A DNA stretch of 64,000 nt from Bosea sp. 29B (lineage in GTDB: Bacteria; Pseudomonadota; Alphaproteobacteria; Rhizobiales; Beijerinckiaceae). The notes beneath the pieces were generated by a model. That model saw only the letters and a list, made by a program, of their open reading frames with translations, searched no databases and had not been told where the DNA came from. The translations under genes and the position numbers were made by a program. Positions 35,432 through 46,055 of the stretch are shown piece after piece. The stretch is taken from the NCBI RefSeq assembly GCF_902506165.1, contig NZ_LR733817.1:1-64000 (forward strand), given 5' to 3'. Positions within the stretch are counted from its first letter, which is position 1. Each line of letters opens with the position of its first letter.

Positions 35432-35703
35432 GCAAGGGATCTCGATACGGCGAACAACGTAATGGCATCAAAGCCGGAAAAACCGAATAAAGTTTTAAAT
35501 GGCGAAGGCGAATCCAATACCGCAGCGCAATAGCTGCTCCCACGAAGGCGGAAAGCAGCGGAAGCCGCCGTATTAATTGATTCAAATTTGCGCAATGTCC
35601 CAAGGAAAACGTAATGGATGCGCAGATTTAAAATTTTGAATCAATACTGATCCAATGAATTTTGAAACAAGCTCCATGATTAAAACAGGGATTACCCGAA
35701 TTC
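35432..35703. other. AT-rich gene-free interval
   Basis: 272 bases of markedly lower GC than the surroundings, with runs such as TTAAAATTTTGAATC. It separates two minus-strand genes and probably contains the EAL gene promoter. A 24-codon frame starting at 35462 has no ribosome site and is not called. Confidence 0.5.
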
Positions 35704-35991
35704 CTATTTGAACAGGCGTTCGCCCTGTTCGTCGATCAGCTGCCGGGCCTTGACGATGGCGAACTCGGCCGCCTCGTCGGCGCCCGGGAAGCGGTCAGCC
35801 CGGATGAAGCGATGGCTCTTCACCTCGCCGTCGATCTCCTTCTCGATCACCCCGGACAATTGCTGCTGCCCGCCCTCCGCGAACGGCGTCGCATGGATGG
35901 TGAAGCCCTTGTACTCGATGGTCTTCAGCGGCCCGGCGGGCGTAGCCGGCTTGGCCTCCTTGCGGCCGAACAGGGATTTGAGGAAAGACAT
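35704..35991 (-). CDS. HlyU-domain protein
   Basis: 95 residues: MSFLKSLFGRKEAKPATPAG, then a compact domain EYKGFTIHATPFAEGGQQQLSGVIEKEIDGEVKSHRFIRAD characteristic of the HlyU family. In Vibrio the unrelated ArsR-type HlyU is a regulator; this short family, common in Rhizobiales, has no proven role. ATG at 35991 has CGGAGC upstream. The longer open frame to 36138 crosses the divergent promoter and is rejected. Confidence 0.85.
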   Translation of the reverse strand: MSFLKSLFGRKEAKPATPAGPLKTIEYKGFTIHATPFAEGGQQQLSGVIEKEIDGEVKSHRFIRADRFPGADEAAEFAIVKARQLIDEQGERLFK

Positions 35992-36218
35992 GGCGCGCTC
36001 CGTGTGACCGGCGCTGTATAGCGCAGATGCGGCCTGCTTGGCCAAGAGCCTCGGCATGTGAAGGGCGACGGACCTCCGTACCTGAGGAATCCTCCATCGC
36101 GCTCCTCGCCTCTGGCGCAGCGGCGCCTGCGTCACCATGTCCTAGTGAGACAGGGCGGAAAAGCCGAGCCCGTCCACCCTTCGTGCCCGCCTTGGCCCGC
36201 TCTGTCGCAGGAGCAGCC

Positions 36219-36533
36219 ATGACGCGCTTCCTCAAATTCTGCCTGCCGATCCTGCTGGCATTGCCATTGTCGCCCGGCGCAGTTCAGGCTCAGGCACGTC
36301 CGGGCATTCCTTGCGCCGAGCGCAGCATGGCGACGAGCCAGCTGCATGAACTTTATGGCGAGCGCCTGATCGGCTACGGCCTCGCCTCGAATGGCAGCGT
36401 GATCGAGCTCTTCGCCGCTCCGAACGGTTCCTTCACCCTGTTCGCCACCTTGCCCGACGGCATCAGCTGCCTGATCGCCACCGGCCAGTCCTGGGAGCCG
36501 CCGCCGGAGCCGGAGTACTACGCCGGGCGGTGA
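36219..36533 (+). CDS. Secreted protein of unknown function
   Basis: 104 residues with a signal peptide (MTRFLKFCLPILLALPLSPGAVQAQA). The mature domain of about 75 residues includes two cysteines (GIPCAERS and ISCLIA) and the pattern LYGERLIGYGLASNGSVIELFAAPNGSFTLFATLPDG, similar to small Rhizobiales periplasmic proteins with no assigned function. GCAGGAGCAGCC precedes ATG 36219. Ends in PPPEPEYY. Confidence 0.75.
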   Translation: MTRFLKFCLPILLALPLSPGAVQAQARPGIPCAERSMATSQLHELYGERLIGYGLASNGSVIELFAAPNGSFTLFATLPDGISCLIATGQSWEPPPEPEYYAGR

Positions 36534-36632
36534 CTGGCCCGCTTCGGGCAGCCTGGTCCCGGAGCTCGTCCTGGCGCGTCGCCCCCCTTCCCCGATTTTC
36601 GTCACAGCTCACCTTGCGAGGCTTGCTTCTCT

Positions 36633-36667
36633 CCATAATAATACCATACGGTATGGTACTATTATGG
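36633..36667. promoter_or_regulatory. Large palindrome, probable TetR operator
   Basis: CCATAATAATACCATAC and GTATGGTACTATTATGG form an imperfect 35-bp palindrome with 16 of 17 arm positions matched; the core TACCATACGGTATGGTA is perfect. It ends inside the ribosome-binding site of the next gene. The TetR gene of the same operon is the obvious regulator, giving autorepression. Confidence 0.75.
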
Positions 36668-36675
36668 AGGCCGAC

Positions 36676-37047
36676 ATGAACATCTGGCTCGCCCTTGCCG
36701 CCGCGCTCGCGGCGGTTACCACCCTGATCCACGCCATTATCGGCGGCCGGGAGATCGCAGCGCCGCTGCTGGCGACAGAGCGGCTGCACGCGGTACCGAA
36801 ATTCACCATGTATTATTGCTGGCATCTGGTGACGATCGTGCTCGCCGCACTGGCCTTGGCCTTCGGCCTCGTCGCGACCGGCCAGGGCAGCCGCGACCTC
36901 GCGCTCTTCGCCACGGTCGGCGCCGCGCTGTTCTGTCTCTGGAGCCTCGGCATGATCGGCCTGTTCCGCCTGCGCATCGCGCATTTCCCGCAATGGGCGC
37001 TGTTCGCCGCGATCACGGTGAGCGGCACGATCGGCCTGTGGCAGTGA
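36676..37047 (+). CDS. Four-helix membrane protein of unknown function
   Basis: 123 residues with four predicted membrane spans: MNIWLALAAALAAVTTLIHAI, a second near TMYYCWHLVTIVLAALALAFGL, a third LALFATVGAALFCLWSLGMIGL and a fourth WALFAAITVSGTIGLW. The conserved-looking HAIIGGREIAAPLL in the first loop resembles small membrane proteins of unknown role. GGAGG at 36666-36670 precedes the ATG. The stop overlaps the TetR start. Confidence 0.8.
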   Translation: MNIWLALAAALAAVTTLIHAIIGGREIAAPLLATERLHAVPKFTMYYCWHLVTIVLAALALAFGLVATGQGSRDLALFATVGAALFCLWSLGMIGLFRLRIAHFPQWALFAAITVSGTIGLWQ

Positions 37048-37607
37048 CCTCCCCTGCCCCGCGCCGCTTCCGCCTGAACGACTGGCTCGCGCTCGGCCTC
37101 GACGCCCTCGCCGAGCAGGGACCGGCAGGGCTGACCATCGAGGCGCTCTGCCGCCGCGCCGGCAAGACCAAGGGCTCGTTCTATGCGCATTTCCCGGCGA
37201 TCGAGGCTTATCTCGCCGCCCTCGCCGCGCATTGGCGCGAGAGTCATACCCTTCGCCTGATGCAGGAGGCCGACGGGGTCGAAGCGGCACAGGACCGCCT
37301 GATCGCGCTCGACCGAATGGCGCTCGCCCTCGATGTCCGCATCGAGCAGGGCATGCGCCGGCTCGCCCAGCTCGACGCCGGCGTCGGCGCGACCTGTGCC
37401 GAGGTCGACCGCGAGCGCATCGCCTATCTGGAGAAGCTCCACGGCGAGAGCGGACGCTTCACGCCGGAGGAAGCTCTCGCGCTCGCCCGCGTCGAATACG
37501 CCGCCTATATCGGCTTCCAGCAGCTCGATCTCGGCCTGTCGCCGCAGGAGTTGCACGATTGCTACAGCACTTTCATGCGGCTGCTCGTCCGGCCCAAGAA
37601 CGGCTGA
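37044..37607 (+). CDS. TetR/AcrR-family regulator
   Basis: 187 residues from GTG at 37044, overlapping the membrane-protein stop (GTGA). HTH in LALGLDALAEQGPAGLTIEALCRRAGKTKGSFYAHFPAIEAYL, with a C-terminal helical ligand domain. Translational coupling and the palindrome at the operon head make it the likely autorepressor, controlling its own membrane partner. The inducer is unknown. Confidence 0.9.
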   Translation: MTSPAPRRFRLNDWLALGLDALAEQGPAGLTIEALCRRAGKTKGSFYAHFPAIEAYLAALAAHWRESHTLRLMQEADGVEAAQDRLIALDRMALALDVRIEQGMRRLAQLDAGVGATCAEVDRERIAYLEKLHGESGRFTPEEALALARVEYAAYIGFQQLDLGLSPQELHDCYSTFMRLLVRPKNG

Positions 37608-37611
37608 CGGC

Positions 37612-38037
37612 TTAGGCCAGGTGCAGCACGACCTCGCGCCGGTGCGGGCTGGTCCGGTGCTCGAACAGGTAGATCCCTTGCCAGGTGCCGAGCGCGAGCC
37701 GGCCACCGCTCACCGGGATCGACAGCGACACTGGCAGCATCGCCGCCTTGATATGGGCCGGCATATCGTCCGGACCTTCGGCGCGGTGCGTGAGATAGGC
37801 CATCGTCCGATCGTCTGCCGGTGGCACCAACCGGGCGAAGAAGGCGGACAAGTCACGCTGCACATCCGGATCGGCATTCTCCTGGATCAGGAGCGAGCAG
37901 GAGGTATGGCGCACGAACAGCGTCAGCAGACCGACATCGACCGCCGCCTCGCGCACGAAGCGGGCGACCGCGTCGGTGAATTCGTAGAGCCCCGCTCCGC
38001 GCGTCTCGATCGCGAGGCGGCTTTGCTTGCCAGCCAT
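37612..38037 (-). CDS. YjbQ-family protein (UPF0047, secondary thiamine-phosphate synthase)
   Basis: 141 residues, family length. Motifs: FTDAVARFVREAAVDVGLLTLFVRHTSCSLLIQENADPDVQRDL, then RAEGPDDMPAHIKAAMLP and GTWQGIYLFEHRTSPHRREV. His and Glu in the HTSCSLLIQE and HIK motifs form the presumed metal site. YjbQ proteins show weak thiamine-phosphate synthase activity; the physiological role is not settled. The start overlaps the stop of the LysE-family gene by one base. Confidence 0.92.
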   Translation of the reverse strand: MAGKQSRLAIETRGAGLYEFTDAVARFVREAAVDVGLLTLFVRHTSCSLLIQENADPDVQRDLSAFFARLVPPADDRTMAYLTHRAEGPDDMPAHIKAAMLPVSLSIPVSGGRLALGTWQGIYLFEHRTSPHRREVVLHLA

Positions 38038-38648
38038 TACCGCTCGGTCAGCGCCAGCTTGGCGCCGAGCGCGACGAAGGCCGCCGCGAAGGTGCGCCGC
38101 AGCCAGGCCATCACCGCCGGCCGGCTCACCACCTTGTCGCGCATCGCCGCCGCGAACAGGCCGTAGAGCGCGAAGACGACGAAGGTCATCGCCATGAACA
38201 CGCCCGAGAGTTCGAGCATGCGCGCCATCGGGCTCGCCTCGCCCGCGGCGATGAACTGCGGCAGGAAGGCGACGAAGAAGATCGACAGCTTCGGATTGAG
38301 CACGTTGAGCGCAAGGCCGTCGACCAGCACGCGCCAGGCCGAGCGCTCGTCGGCCGCAGCTTCGACGCTGAGCGCGCCCTGCTCCTTCAGCGTCTGCCAC
38401 GCCATCCAGAGCAGATAGGCGACGCCGGCGTATTTGACGATCGAGAAGGCGAGCGCGCTGGCATGCAGCAGTGCAGCAAGGCCCATCATCGCGGCGATCA
38501 GATGCGGCACGATGCCGAGCGTGCAGGCGAAGGAGGCGAGCAGGCTGGCCTTGGCCCCGCGCGTCAGCCCGGCGGCGATGGTGTAGATCGCGCCCGTCCC
38601 GGGCGAAGCGACGATGATCAGCGAGGTCAGCAGGAATTCGAGGGACAC
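38037..38648 (-). CDS. LysE/RhtB-family translocator
   Basis: 203 residues, about six membrane spans. SLEFLLTSLIIVASPGTGAIYTIAAGLTRGAKASLLAS is the family hallmark (PGP-type motif appears as PGTG), and YLLWMAWQTLKEQG, GLALNVLNPKLSIFFVAFLPQF follow. It exports amino acids such as threonine or homoserine-like compounds; the substrate is unknown. GTG at 38648 follows GGAG by seven bases. Confidence 0.93.
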   Translation of the reverse strand: MSLEFLLTSLIIVASPGTGAIYTIAAGLTRGAKASLLASFACTLGIVPHLIAAMMGLAALLHASALAFSIVKYAGVAYLLWMAWQTLKEQGALSVEAAADERSAWRVLVDGLALNVLNPKLSIFFVAFLPQFIAAGEASPMARMLELSGVFMAMTFVVFALYGLFAAAMRDKVVSRPAVMAWLRRTFAAAFVALGAKLALTER

Positions 38649-38712
38649 AGCTTCACTCCAGCTCCAGCGACGCTGCCGGAGCCGCATCGATATCCCGGTC
38701 GCGGACGCCTTG

Positions 38713-38988
38713 CTAGCCCAGCCCCTCGAAGATGCCGCCGATGACAGTGACGACGACCTCGCCGGTCGCGACCACAGCGGTCCCGGCGCCTTCGATCACG
38801 GTTCCGACGGCCTTGACCGCAACGCCGACTGCCTCGATCGAGACATTGCTGGCGATATCGAGGACGCCATCGACGATATCGCCAGCAGCCGAACCTTCCT
38901 CTTCCTGCTTCTTCGCCTGGGGCGGAAGATTGGCCTGCAGTGCCGCTTTGGCGGCCTCGATCTCGTCGGCGCTCGGGATACCGGCCAT
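38713..38988 (-). CDS. Small protein with glycine-zipper-like hydrophobic C-terminus
   Basis: 91 residues from ATG at 38988, 6 bases after GGAGGAG. The N-terminal half is polar (PSADEIEAAKAALQANLPPQAKKQEEEG). The C-terminal half is hydrophobic and rich in Gly, Val and Ala with repeated spacing (EAVGVAVKAVGTVIEGAGTAVVATGEVVVTVIGGIF), suggesting membrane insertion or self-assembly. No family recognised. Bacteriocin-like or membrane-packing roles are both conceivable. Confidence 0.6.
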   Translation of the reverse strand: MAGIPSADEIEAAKAALQANLPPQAKKQEEEGSAAGDIVDGVLDIASNVSIEAVGVAVKAVGTVIEGAGTAVVATGEVVVTVIGGIFEGLG

Positions 38989-39213
38989 CTCTGCTCCTCC
39001 AAGGGAAGCCCCGATCATGAGGCTCACCTTAGCAGAACTGTGGCGGCCAGGGCCGATTCTGCTTGCCTCGGACACAAACGCGCCGTAAGGGCGGCGCTGC
39101 GTCCCTAAGGGACGGCCGTAAGCGTCTCACGTCAGGCAACGCATCCCCCCGGCTCAGCGCCGCCAGGATGCCAGAAGGCCACGCCGGCTGAGCCTGTCCT
39201 TACGGATGTTCCC

Positions 39214-39459
39214 ATGAATCCTTTCCGCAGACTACCGGCGCGCTATGGCGCGCTCGTCACCCCGTTGATCCTGTCGGGCCTGATGACACTGATCGTCTCG
39301 GGGATCTCGACCCTGCGCGTGCTCGGCCCGACGCCGGCCTTCCTGCAGGGTTGGCCCGTTGCCTGGGGCCTGTCCTGGCTGATCGCCTTCCCGGTGCTGC
39401 TGCTGGCGCTGCCGGTGGCGCGCCGGCTCACGGCGATGCTGGTCGCGCCGGCGGGCTGA
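39214..39459 (+). CDS. DUF2798 membrane protein
   Basis: 81 residues with two membrane spans: APLVTPLILSGLMTLIVSGISTLR-like first helix (residues 13-35) and WGLSWLIAFPVLLLALPVARRL second helix, typical of the DUF2798 family. Function unknown. Short basic N-terminus, mature C-terminus RLTAMLVAPAG. Confidence 0.85.
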   Translation: MNPFRRLPARYGALVTPLILSGLMTLIVSGISTLRVLGPTPAFLQGWPVAWGLSWLIAFPVLLLALPVARRLTAMLVAPAG

Positions 39460-39474
39460 GCCCGGGCGATGTGC

Positions 39475-40662
39475 TCAGCGCGTCCGCGCGATGTCGTGGA
39501 CCGCGGCGAGCAGGCGCTCGATGTCCTGCTCGCTCGTGAGATAGCTGATGGAGGCGCGCACTATGCCGGCGAGCCCGCGTGCCTCCATGTCGAACGGCGT
39601 GTAGGCGGGCCCGTTCGCCCCGACCGAAATCCCGGCGCTCGCAAGCCGGTTCTTGACTGCGTTGACGTCGAGGTCACCGACGGTGAAGGACACCAGCCCG
39701 GACCGCTGCTGCCCGAGATCGTGGATGGCGACGCCGTCGATGGCCGCGAGCTCGCCCCGCAACTGCTTTGCGGTCAGGTCGATCTGGTCCCGGATCGCAG
39801 GCACGCCGAGCGCCAGCGCCTCATGGAGCGCGACGCCGAGCCCCAGCAGCAGGGCGACCGCGTGCTCGCTCGTCTCGAAGATCCGCGCATCGCCGCGCGG
39901 TGCGGGTCCCTGTTCCGTCCATGGCGCGGACAGGACATCCGAGAACACCGGGTCGAGCCGCTGCCGGAGTGAAGCCCGGACATAGAGGATCGCGGTTCCG
40001 CGCGGGCCGCGCAGATGCTTTCGTCCGGCGCCCTTGAGCACGTCGCAGCCGACCGCCTCGACATCGACGGGTATCTGGCCGAGCGCCTGCCCAGCATCGA
40101 CGAAATAGGGGATGCCAGCCGCACGCGTCACCCGGCCGACTGCCACAGCGTCGTTGATCAGGCCGCCATTAGCCGGCAGCCAGGTCAGGGCGACGAGACG
40201 GACGCGCCCGTCGATCATGCCTGCGAGCGCATCGGGATCGACCGAGCCGTCCTCGCGGCAGGGGATCATCTCGATCCGCGCGCCGGACCGCGCCGCCGCG
40301 CGCTGCATCGTCGCGAGGTTGCCGCCCCATTCCTGGCGCCCGACCAGAATGCGGTCGCCGGCGCGCAACGGCGGCAGGGCGGCGAAAGCGAGCCCCCAGC
40401 CGGCGGAGCCGCTGGACGTGAAGGCGATCTCCGCGGGCGTTGCATTGAGAAGGCGCGCGGCATCGGCGCGCGCCTGATCCAGCCTGCCCTGGACCGCGAC
40501 GCTGGCCTCATGCGGGCCATAAAGAGCCTCGCTCTTGAGCTGCTCGGTCACAGCGGCGAGCGTGGCGGCGGACATCAGCGAGGCGCCGGCATGATTGAAG
40601 TGGATGCAGGTCGCGCAGCCCGGCGTTGCGGCGCGGAGAGCTTCGATATCGAGGCGCCCCAT
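39475..40662 (-). CDS. Class V aminotransferase-fold PLP enzyme (EgtE-like)
   Basis: 395 residues. N-terminal CIHFNHAGASLMSAATLAAV; PLP pocket with FTSSGSAGWGLAFA; DAGQALGQIPVDVEAVGCD; and the Schiff-base Lys in KGAGRKHLRGPRGTAILYV. The overall pattern is that of the cysteine desulfurase/EgtE branch (C-S lyase of ergothioneine synthesis), but the egtB/egtD genes are not adjacent, so the substrate is open. An upstream in-frame GTG (40716) would add 18 residues. Divergent from a LysR gene. Confidence 0.85.
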   Translation of the reverse strand: MGRLDIEALRAATPGCATCIHFNHAGASLMSAATLAAVTEQLKSEALYGPHEASVAVQGRLDQARADAARLLNATPAEIAFTSSGSAGWGLAFAALPPLRAGDRILVGRQEWGGNLATMQRAAARSGARIEMIPCREDGSVDPDALAGMIDGRVRLVALTWLPANGGLINDAVAVGRVTRAAGIPYFVDAGQALGQIPVDVEAVGCDVLKGAGRKHLRGPRGTAILYVRASLRQRLDPVFSDVLSAPWTEQGPAPRGDARIFETSEHAVALLLGLGVALHEALALGVPAIRDQIDLTAKQLRGELAAIDGVAIHDLGQQRSGLVSFTVGDLDVNAVKNRLASAGISVGANGPAYTPFDMEARGLAGIVRASISYLTSEQDIERLLAAVHDIARTR

Positions 40663-40874
40663 TACCGAACCTGCACCGGCTGGGCCACGGCAGGCAGGGC
40701 ATGTCCGAATATCCACAGGCGGTCAGCGATCATCATCGTCGAAATCCTTTCGCTCCCGACGATGACAGCGCGGCTGATGTCTGACCAATTCGAAACGCTC
40801 CGCGCTGCGATCGATCTGGCTCATGGGTGGAGCCTGCTCTAAGGCTTTGCACCTGATGATCGGACACCCACGAC

Positions 40875-41798
40875 ATGCGCTCCTCGCTCGTCCTGCCGCC
40901 GCTCCATGCACTGCGCGCCTTCGAAGCGGTCGGCCGTCTCCTCAGCTTCCGTCGTGCCGGCGAGGAATTGCTGATCACGCAAAGTGCCGTCAGCCATCAC
41001 GTCCGGACCCTGGAAGAGGCGCTGGGAACCATGCTGTTCGAGCGCAGGGGGCGCAGCATCGCCTTGACCACGGCAGGCGCACGCTATCTCGACTGCATAT
41101 CGCAGGCCTTCGCCATGGTCGCCGACGGAACCCGCGAGGTCCGCTCGCACGCCACTCGCCAGCTGTTGACGGTGAGCCTGCTGCCATCCTTCGCCGCCAA
41201 CTGGCTGGTGTCTCGTCTCGACGATTTCCGCACCGCCTATCCGCAGATCGACCTCGTCCTCGACCCGACGCTGAACCAGGCCAACCTCGCGGCCGGAGAG
41301 GCGGATGTCGCCATTCGCTACGGCGTCGGCGAGTGGCCAGGCTTGCGCTGCGAGTTGCTTGCCACCGAACGGCTCATGCCCGTCATGAGCCCGGAGCTGG
41401 CGGTGCGCCAGCCGCTCGCCCGGACTGACGACATTCTCGCCCATACCCTGTTGACCAGCCACCGCCCCACCGAATGGGAGGCCTGGTCCCGGTACGCAGC
41501 CGTCGACCTCGCCTCAGGCCGCCGGCTGCAGCTGACGGACTACAACATCGTCCTGCAGGCCGCGCTCAATGGTCAGGGCGTCGCTATGGGCCGGAGCCTT
41601 CTGGTCGCCGACTACCTGCGTCGCGGCGCGCTGGTCGCGCCATTGCCGGGCTTTGCGACCGCGACGGGGCTTGGCTACTGGGCAGTGCTGCCCGGCAGCG
41701 GCGCAGGCAAACCGGCTGCGACGATGTTCGTGAACTGGCTCAGGCGTGAAATCGCTGAGGCCGGATCCGCGGGAAGGCAATCGCTCCCGCCAAAATGA
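40875..41798 (+). CDS. LysR-family regulator (GcvA-like)
   Basis: 307 residues. HTH: PPLHALRAFEAVGRLLSFRRAGEELLITQSAVSHHVRTLEEALG, the PPL.ALRAFE opening being typical of the GcvA branch. Effector domain includes LVLDPTLNQANLAAGEADVAIRYGVGEWPG. Divergent from the PLP-enzyme gene, with 212 bases between starts, so it probably controls that gene. The 3' end shares a terminator with rpoD. Confidence 0.92.
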   Translation: MRSSLVLPPLHALRAFEAVGRLLSFRRAGEELLITQSAVSHHVRTLEEALGTMLFERRGRSIALTTAGARYLDCISQAFAMVADGTREVRSHATRQLLTVSLLPSFAANWLVSRLDDFRTAYPQIDLVLDPTLNQANLAAGEADVAIRYGVGEWPGLRCELLATERLMPVMSPELAVRQPLARTDDILAHTLLTSHRPTEWEAWSRYAAVDLASGRRLQLTDYNIVLQAALNGQGVAMGRSLLVADYLRRGALVAPLPGFATATGLGYWAVLPGSGAGKPAATMFVNWLRREIAEAGSAGRQSLPPK

Positions 41799-41822
41799 AA
41801 CGGGGCGCTAAAGCGCCCCGTT
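41799..41822. terminator. Bidirectional terminator between LysR gene and rpoD
   Basis: AACGGGGCGCT (41799-41809) pairs with AGCGCCCCGTT (41812-41822), a perfect 11-bp arm palindrome. On the minus strand it is followed by TTTCATTTTGG, a usable U-tract for rpoD; on the plus strand it directly follows the LysR stop. Confidence 0.85.
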
Positions 41823-41833
41823 AGAACTCCGCC

Positions 41834-43846
<2,013 letters not shown>

Positions 43847-44036
43847 CAATCAGCGCTCCACCATCTTGCGCGCCGGTGCTCTGGCTCCGACGCATAAAAG
43901 GGCGCCGCGGCAGCCATCGCTGCCGCGCACCCACCCAACTCATCCGCCGTAGATAGCACCGACCATCGTTGATGAATCGTGCACCATCCTCAAAGCCGTC
44001 CTCGAATCTGCCGACGAAAGCAACGGGCCGGCCTGG

Positions 44037-45932
44037 TCACTTCTCCGGATTCGCCTCGGTCCCCTCGATCGTCTCGAGGCGAGCCTTGACGTCCTTCATC
44101 CAGGCGAAATTGGCTTCCGTTGGTTCGTCAGCCAATGCGCGTTCGGCTGCCTTCAGCTCGCTATGTAGCGTGCGTGCGCGATGATGCAAGACGAGAGCCT
44201 GACGAATCGAATCAAAAACCGATTCAGGATCAGCCGTTTGCGCGAGTTTCAGCCGCTCGGCCGGCTGGGTGACGGCGAGCAGCGCCGCCCTCGCTTCCGC
44301 GACGCGGGTCTGCTCCAGCCTGCGCTCGAACGCCTCCTGGTCGAAGCTGCCATCAAAGGCCGCTTCGACGAGCGCCTGGCGGAAACGCTCGGCCGCAGTC
44401 CCATCGAGCGCAAGCTCGGCGATCTCGTCGACGCAGCGCATGACGAGGTCCGGATGGCTCGCAAGAGCCAGCAGGATGAACGCCTCACGCGTGTTCTCGC
44501 CGTGCCGGCGCTGCATCATCTGCGAACTGGCGAGTTGCGGGCTCGGCCGCACCAGCGACAGCGGCGGCCGTTCGGGGCCACGCGGAAAGCCGCGCCCACC
44601 ACCGCGCGCATTGCCGCCGCCGAATCCGTTCTGGCGTCGGCTCTCGAACCGCTCCTGCTGCGGCGGCGCGAAGAGCTGGCCGAGCCGCTCGTCGATCTCG
44701 CGGCGATAATGCCGGCGCGTCGCCTCGTCGCGAATTAGGCCGAGCGGCTCCTTCAGCCTGCGCTCGAAGGCGGCGCGCCGCTCGGGCGTGTCGAGCTGGC
44801 TCGCCTCGAACTCGCGGGCCCAGAGCATGTCGACAAGCGGCTTGGCCGAACCGATCACCTCGGCGACCGCGGGCTTGCCGCCCGAGCGCGCAAGATCGTC
44901 CGGGTCCTGCCCTTCCGGCAGCAGCGCGAAGGAAAGCGAGCGCCCCGGCTCCAGCATCGGCAGTGCGAGGTCGATCGCCCGGCCCGCCGCCTTGCGGCCG
45001 GCCTTGTCGCCATCGAGGCAGATCACCGGTTCGCCCGCCATACGCCAGAGTAGCGCCAACTGGTCCTCGGTCAGCGCTGTGCCGAGCGGCGCCACTACCT
45101 GCGGGAAGCCGGCAAGCGTCATGGCGATGACGTCGACATAGCCTTCGACCACGATCACCTGGCCAGTGTCGTGCGCAGCCTTTCGGGCATTGTGGTGGTT
45201 GAACAACAGTCCGCCCTTGTGGAAGAGCGGCGTCTCCGGCGAATTCAGATATTTCGCGGGAACATCGGCGCTCATCGCCCGACCACCGAAGGCGATCACC
45301 CGGCCGCGCGCATCGTGGATCGGGAACATGACTCGGTCGCGGAAGCGGTCATAGGGCACGGCGATCTCCTCGCCATGCACCAGGAGCCCCGTCTCCATCA
45401 TCGCATCGGCGCCGACGCCCTTGCCGGCGAGATGGTCGCGCAGCGCGAAGCGGTCCGGAGGGGCATAACCCATGCGGAAGAGCTGGCGCGCCTGGCCTTC
45501 CAGCCCACGGCCCGACAGGTAGCGCCGCGCCAGCCCGCCACGCTCCGATTGCAGCTCAGCCTCGAAGAAGCGCGCCGCCAGCTCGACGACCTCGTGCAGC
45601 CCCTTGCGCTTCTCCTCCTGTACCTGCGCCTCGACGGAGACCTTCGGCAAGATGACGCCAGCCTCGGAAGCGAGCTTCTCGACCGCCTCCGGGAAGGAGA
45701 GCCCTTCGGTCTCCATCACGAATTTGAAGATGTCGCCGTTCTTGCCGGACGAGAAATCGAAGAACGAGCCCTTCTGGTCGTTGACGAAGAAGGACGGCGT
45801 CTTCTCGGCGTTGAAGGGCGAAAGCCCCTTCCATTCGCGGCCGGCCTTGGAGAGGCGCACGCGCTTACCCACGACCGCCGAGACTGGCAGCCGCGCCTTG
45901 ATCTCCTCAAGGACGGAGGGCGGGAACTTCAT
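44037..45932 (-). CDS. dnaG: DNA primase DnaG (lacking the zinc ligands)
   Basis: 631 residues. The N-terminal CHC2 domain reads WKGLSPFNAEKTPSFFVNDQ then KGSFFDFSSGKNGDI: the Cys/His/Cys/Cys ligands of the classical zinc ribbon are replaced by Ser, Asn, Asp and Ser. The TOPRIM core is intact (VIVVEGYVDVIAMTLAGF, ICLDGDKAGRKAAGRA), as is RYLSGRGLEGQ. The C-terminal DnaB-interaction domain is long and low-complexity (RRQNGFGGGNARGGGRG). It synthesises primers at the replication fork. It pairs with rpoD in an ancestral macromolecular-synthesis arrangement (without rpsU). Confidence 0.97.
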   Translation of the reverse strand: MKFPPSVLEEIKARLPVSAVVGKRVRLSKAGREWKGLSPFNAEKTPSFFVNDQKGSFFDFSSGKNGDIFKFVMETEGLSFPEAVEKLASEAGVILPKVSVEAQVQEEKRKGLHEVVELAARFFEAELQSERGGLARRYLSGRGLEGQARQLFRMGYAPPDRFALRDHLAGKGVGADAMMETGLLVHGEEIAVPYDRFRDRVMFPIHDARGRVIAFGGRAMSADVPAKYLNSPETPLFHKGGLLFNHHNARKAAHDTGQVIVVEGYVDVIAMTLAGFPQVVAPLGTALTEDQLALLWRMAGEPVICLDGDKAGRKAAGRAIDLALPMLEPGRSLSFALLPEGQDPDDLARSGGKPAVAEVIGSAKPLVDMLWAREFEASQLDTPERRAAFERRLKEPLGLIRDEATRRHYRREIDERLGQLFAPPQQERFESRRQNGFGGGNARGGGRGFPRGPERPPLSLVRPSPQLASSQMMQRRHGENTREAFILLALASHPDLVMRCVDEIAELALDGTAAERFRQALVEAAFDGSFDQEAFERRLEQTRVAEARAALLAVTQPAERLKLAQTADPESVFDSIRQALVLHHRARTLHSELKAAERALADEPTEANFAWMKDVKARLETIEGTEANPEK

Positions 45933-46055
45933 GGCTTCCTATCTGGCTGCTGCGGACCTGCTTGCCAACCACGGAAACCGCCGATGCCGGGCTTATGGTC
46001 CATATCCACAGCAAGGCTCACATGATAAAGAAAATCTCGAAAAAGGAAGAAAGCT

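Noticed and set aside
35462-35536. 24-codon frame in the AT-rich gap
   Set aside because: No ribosome site and too short to support.
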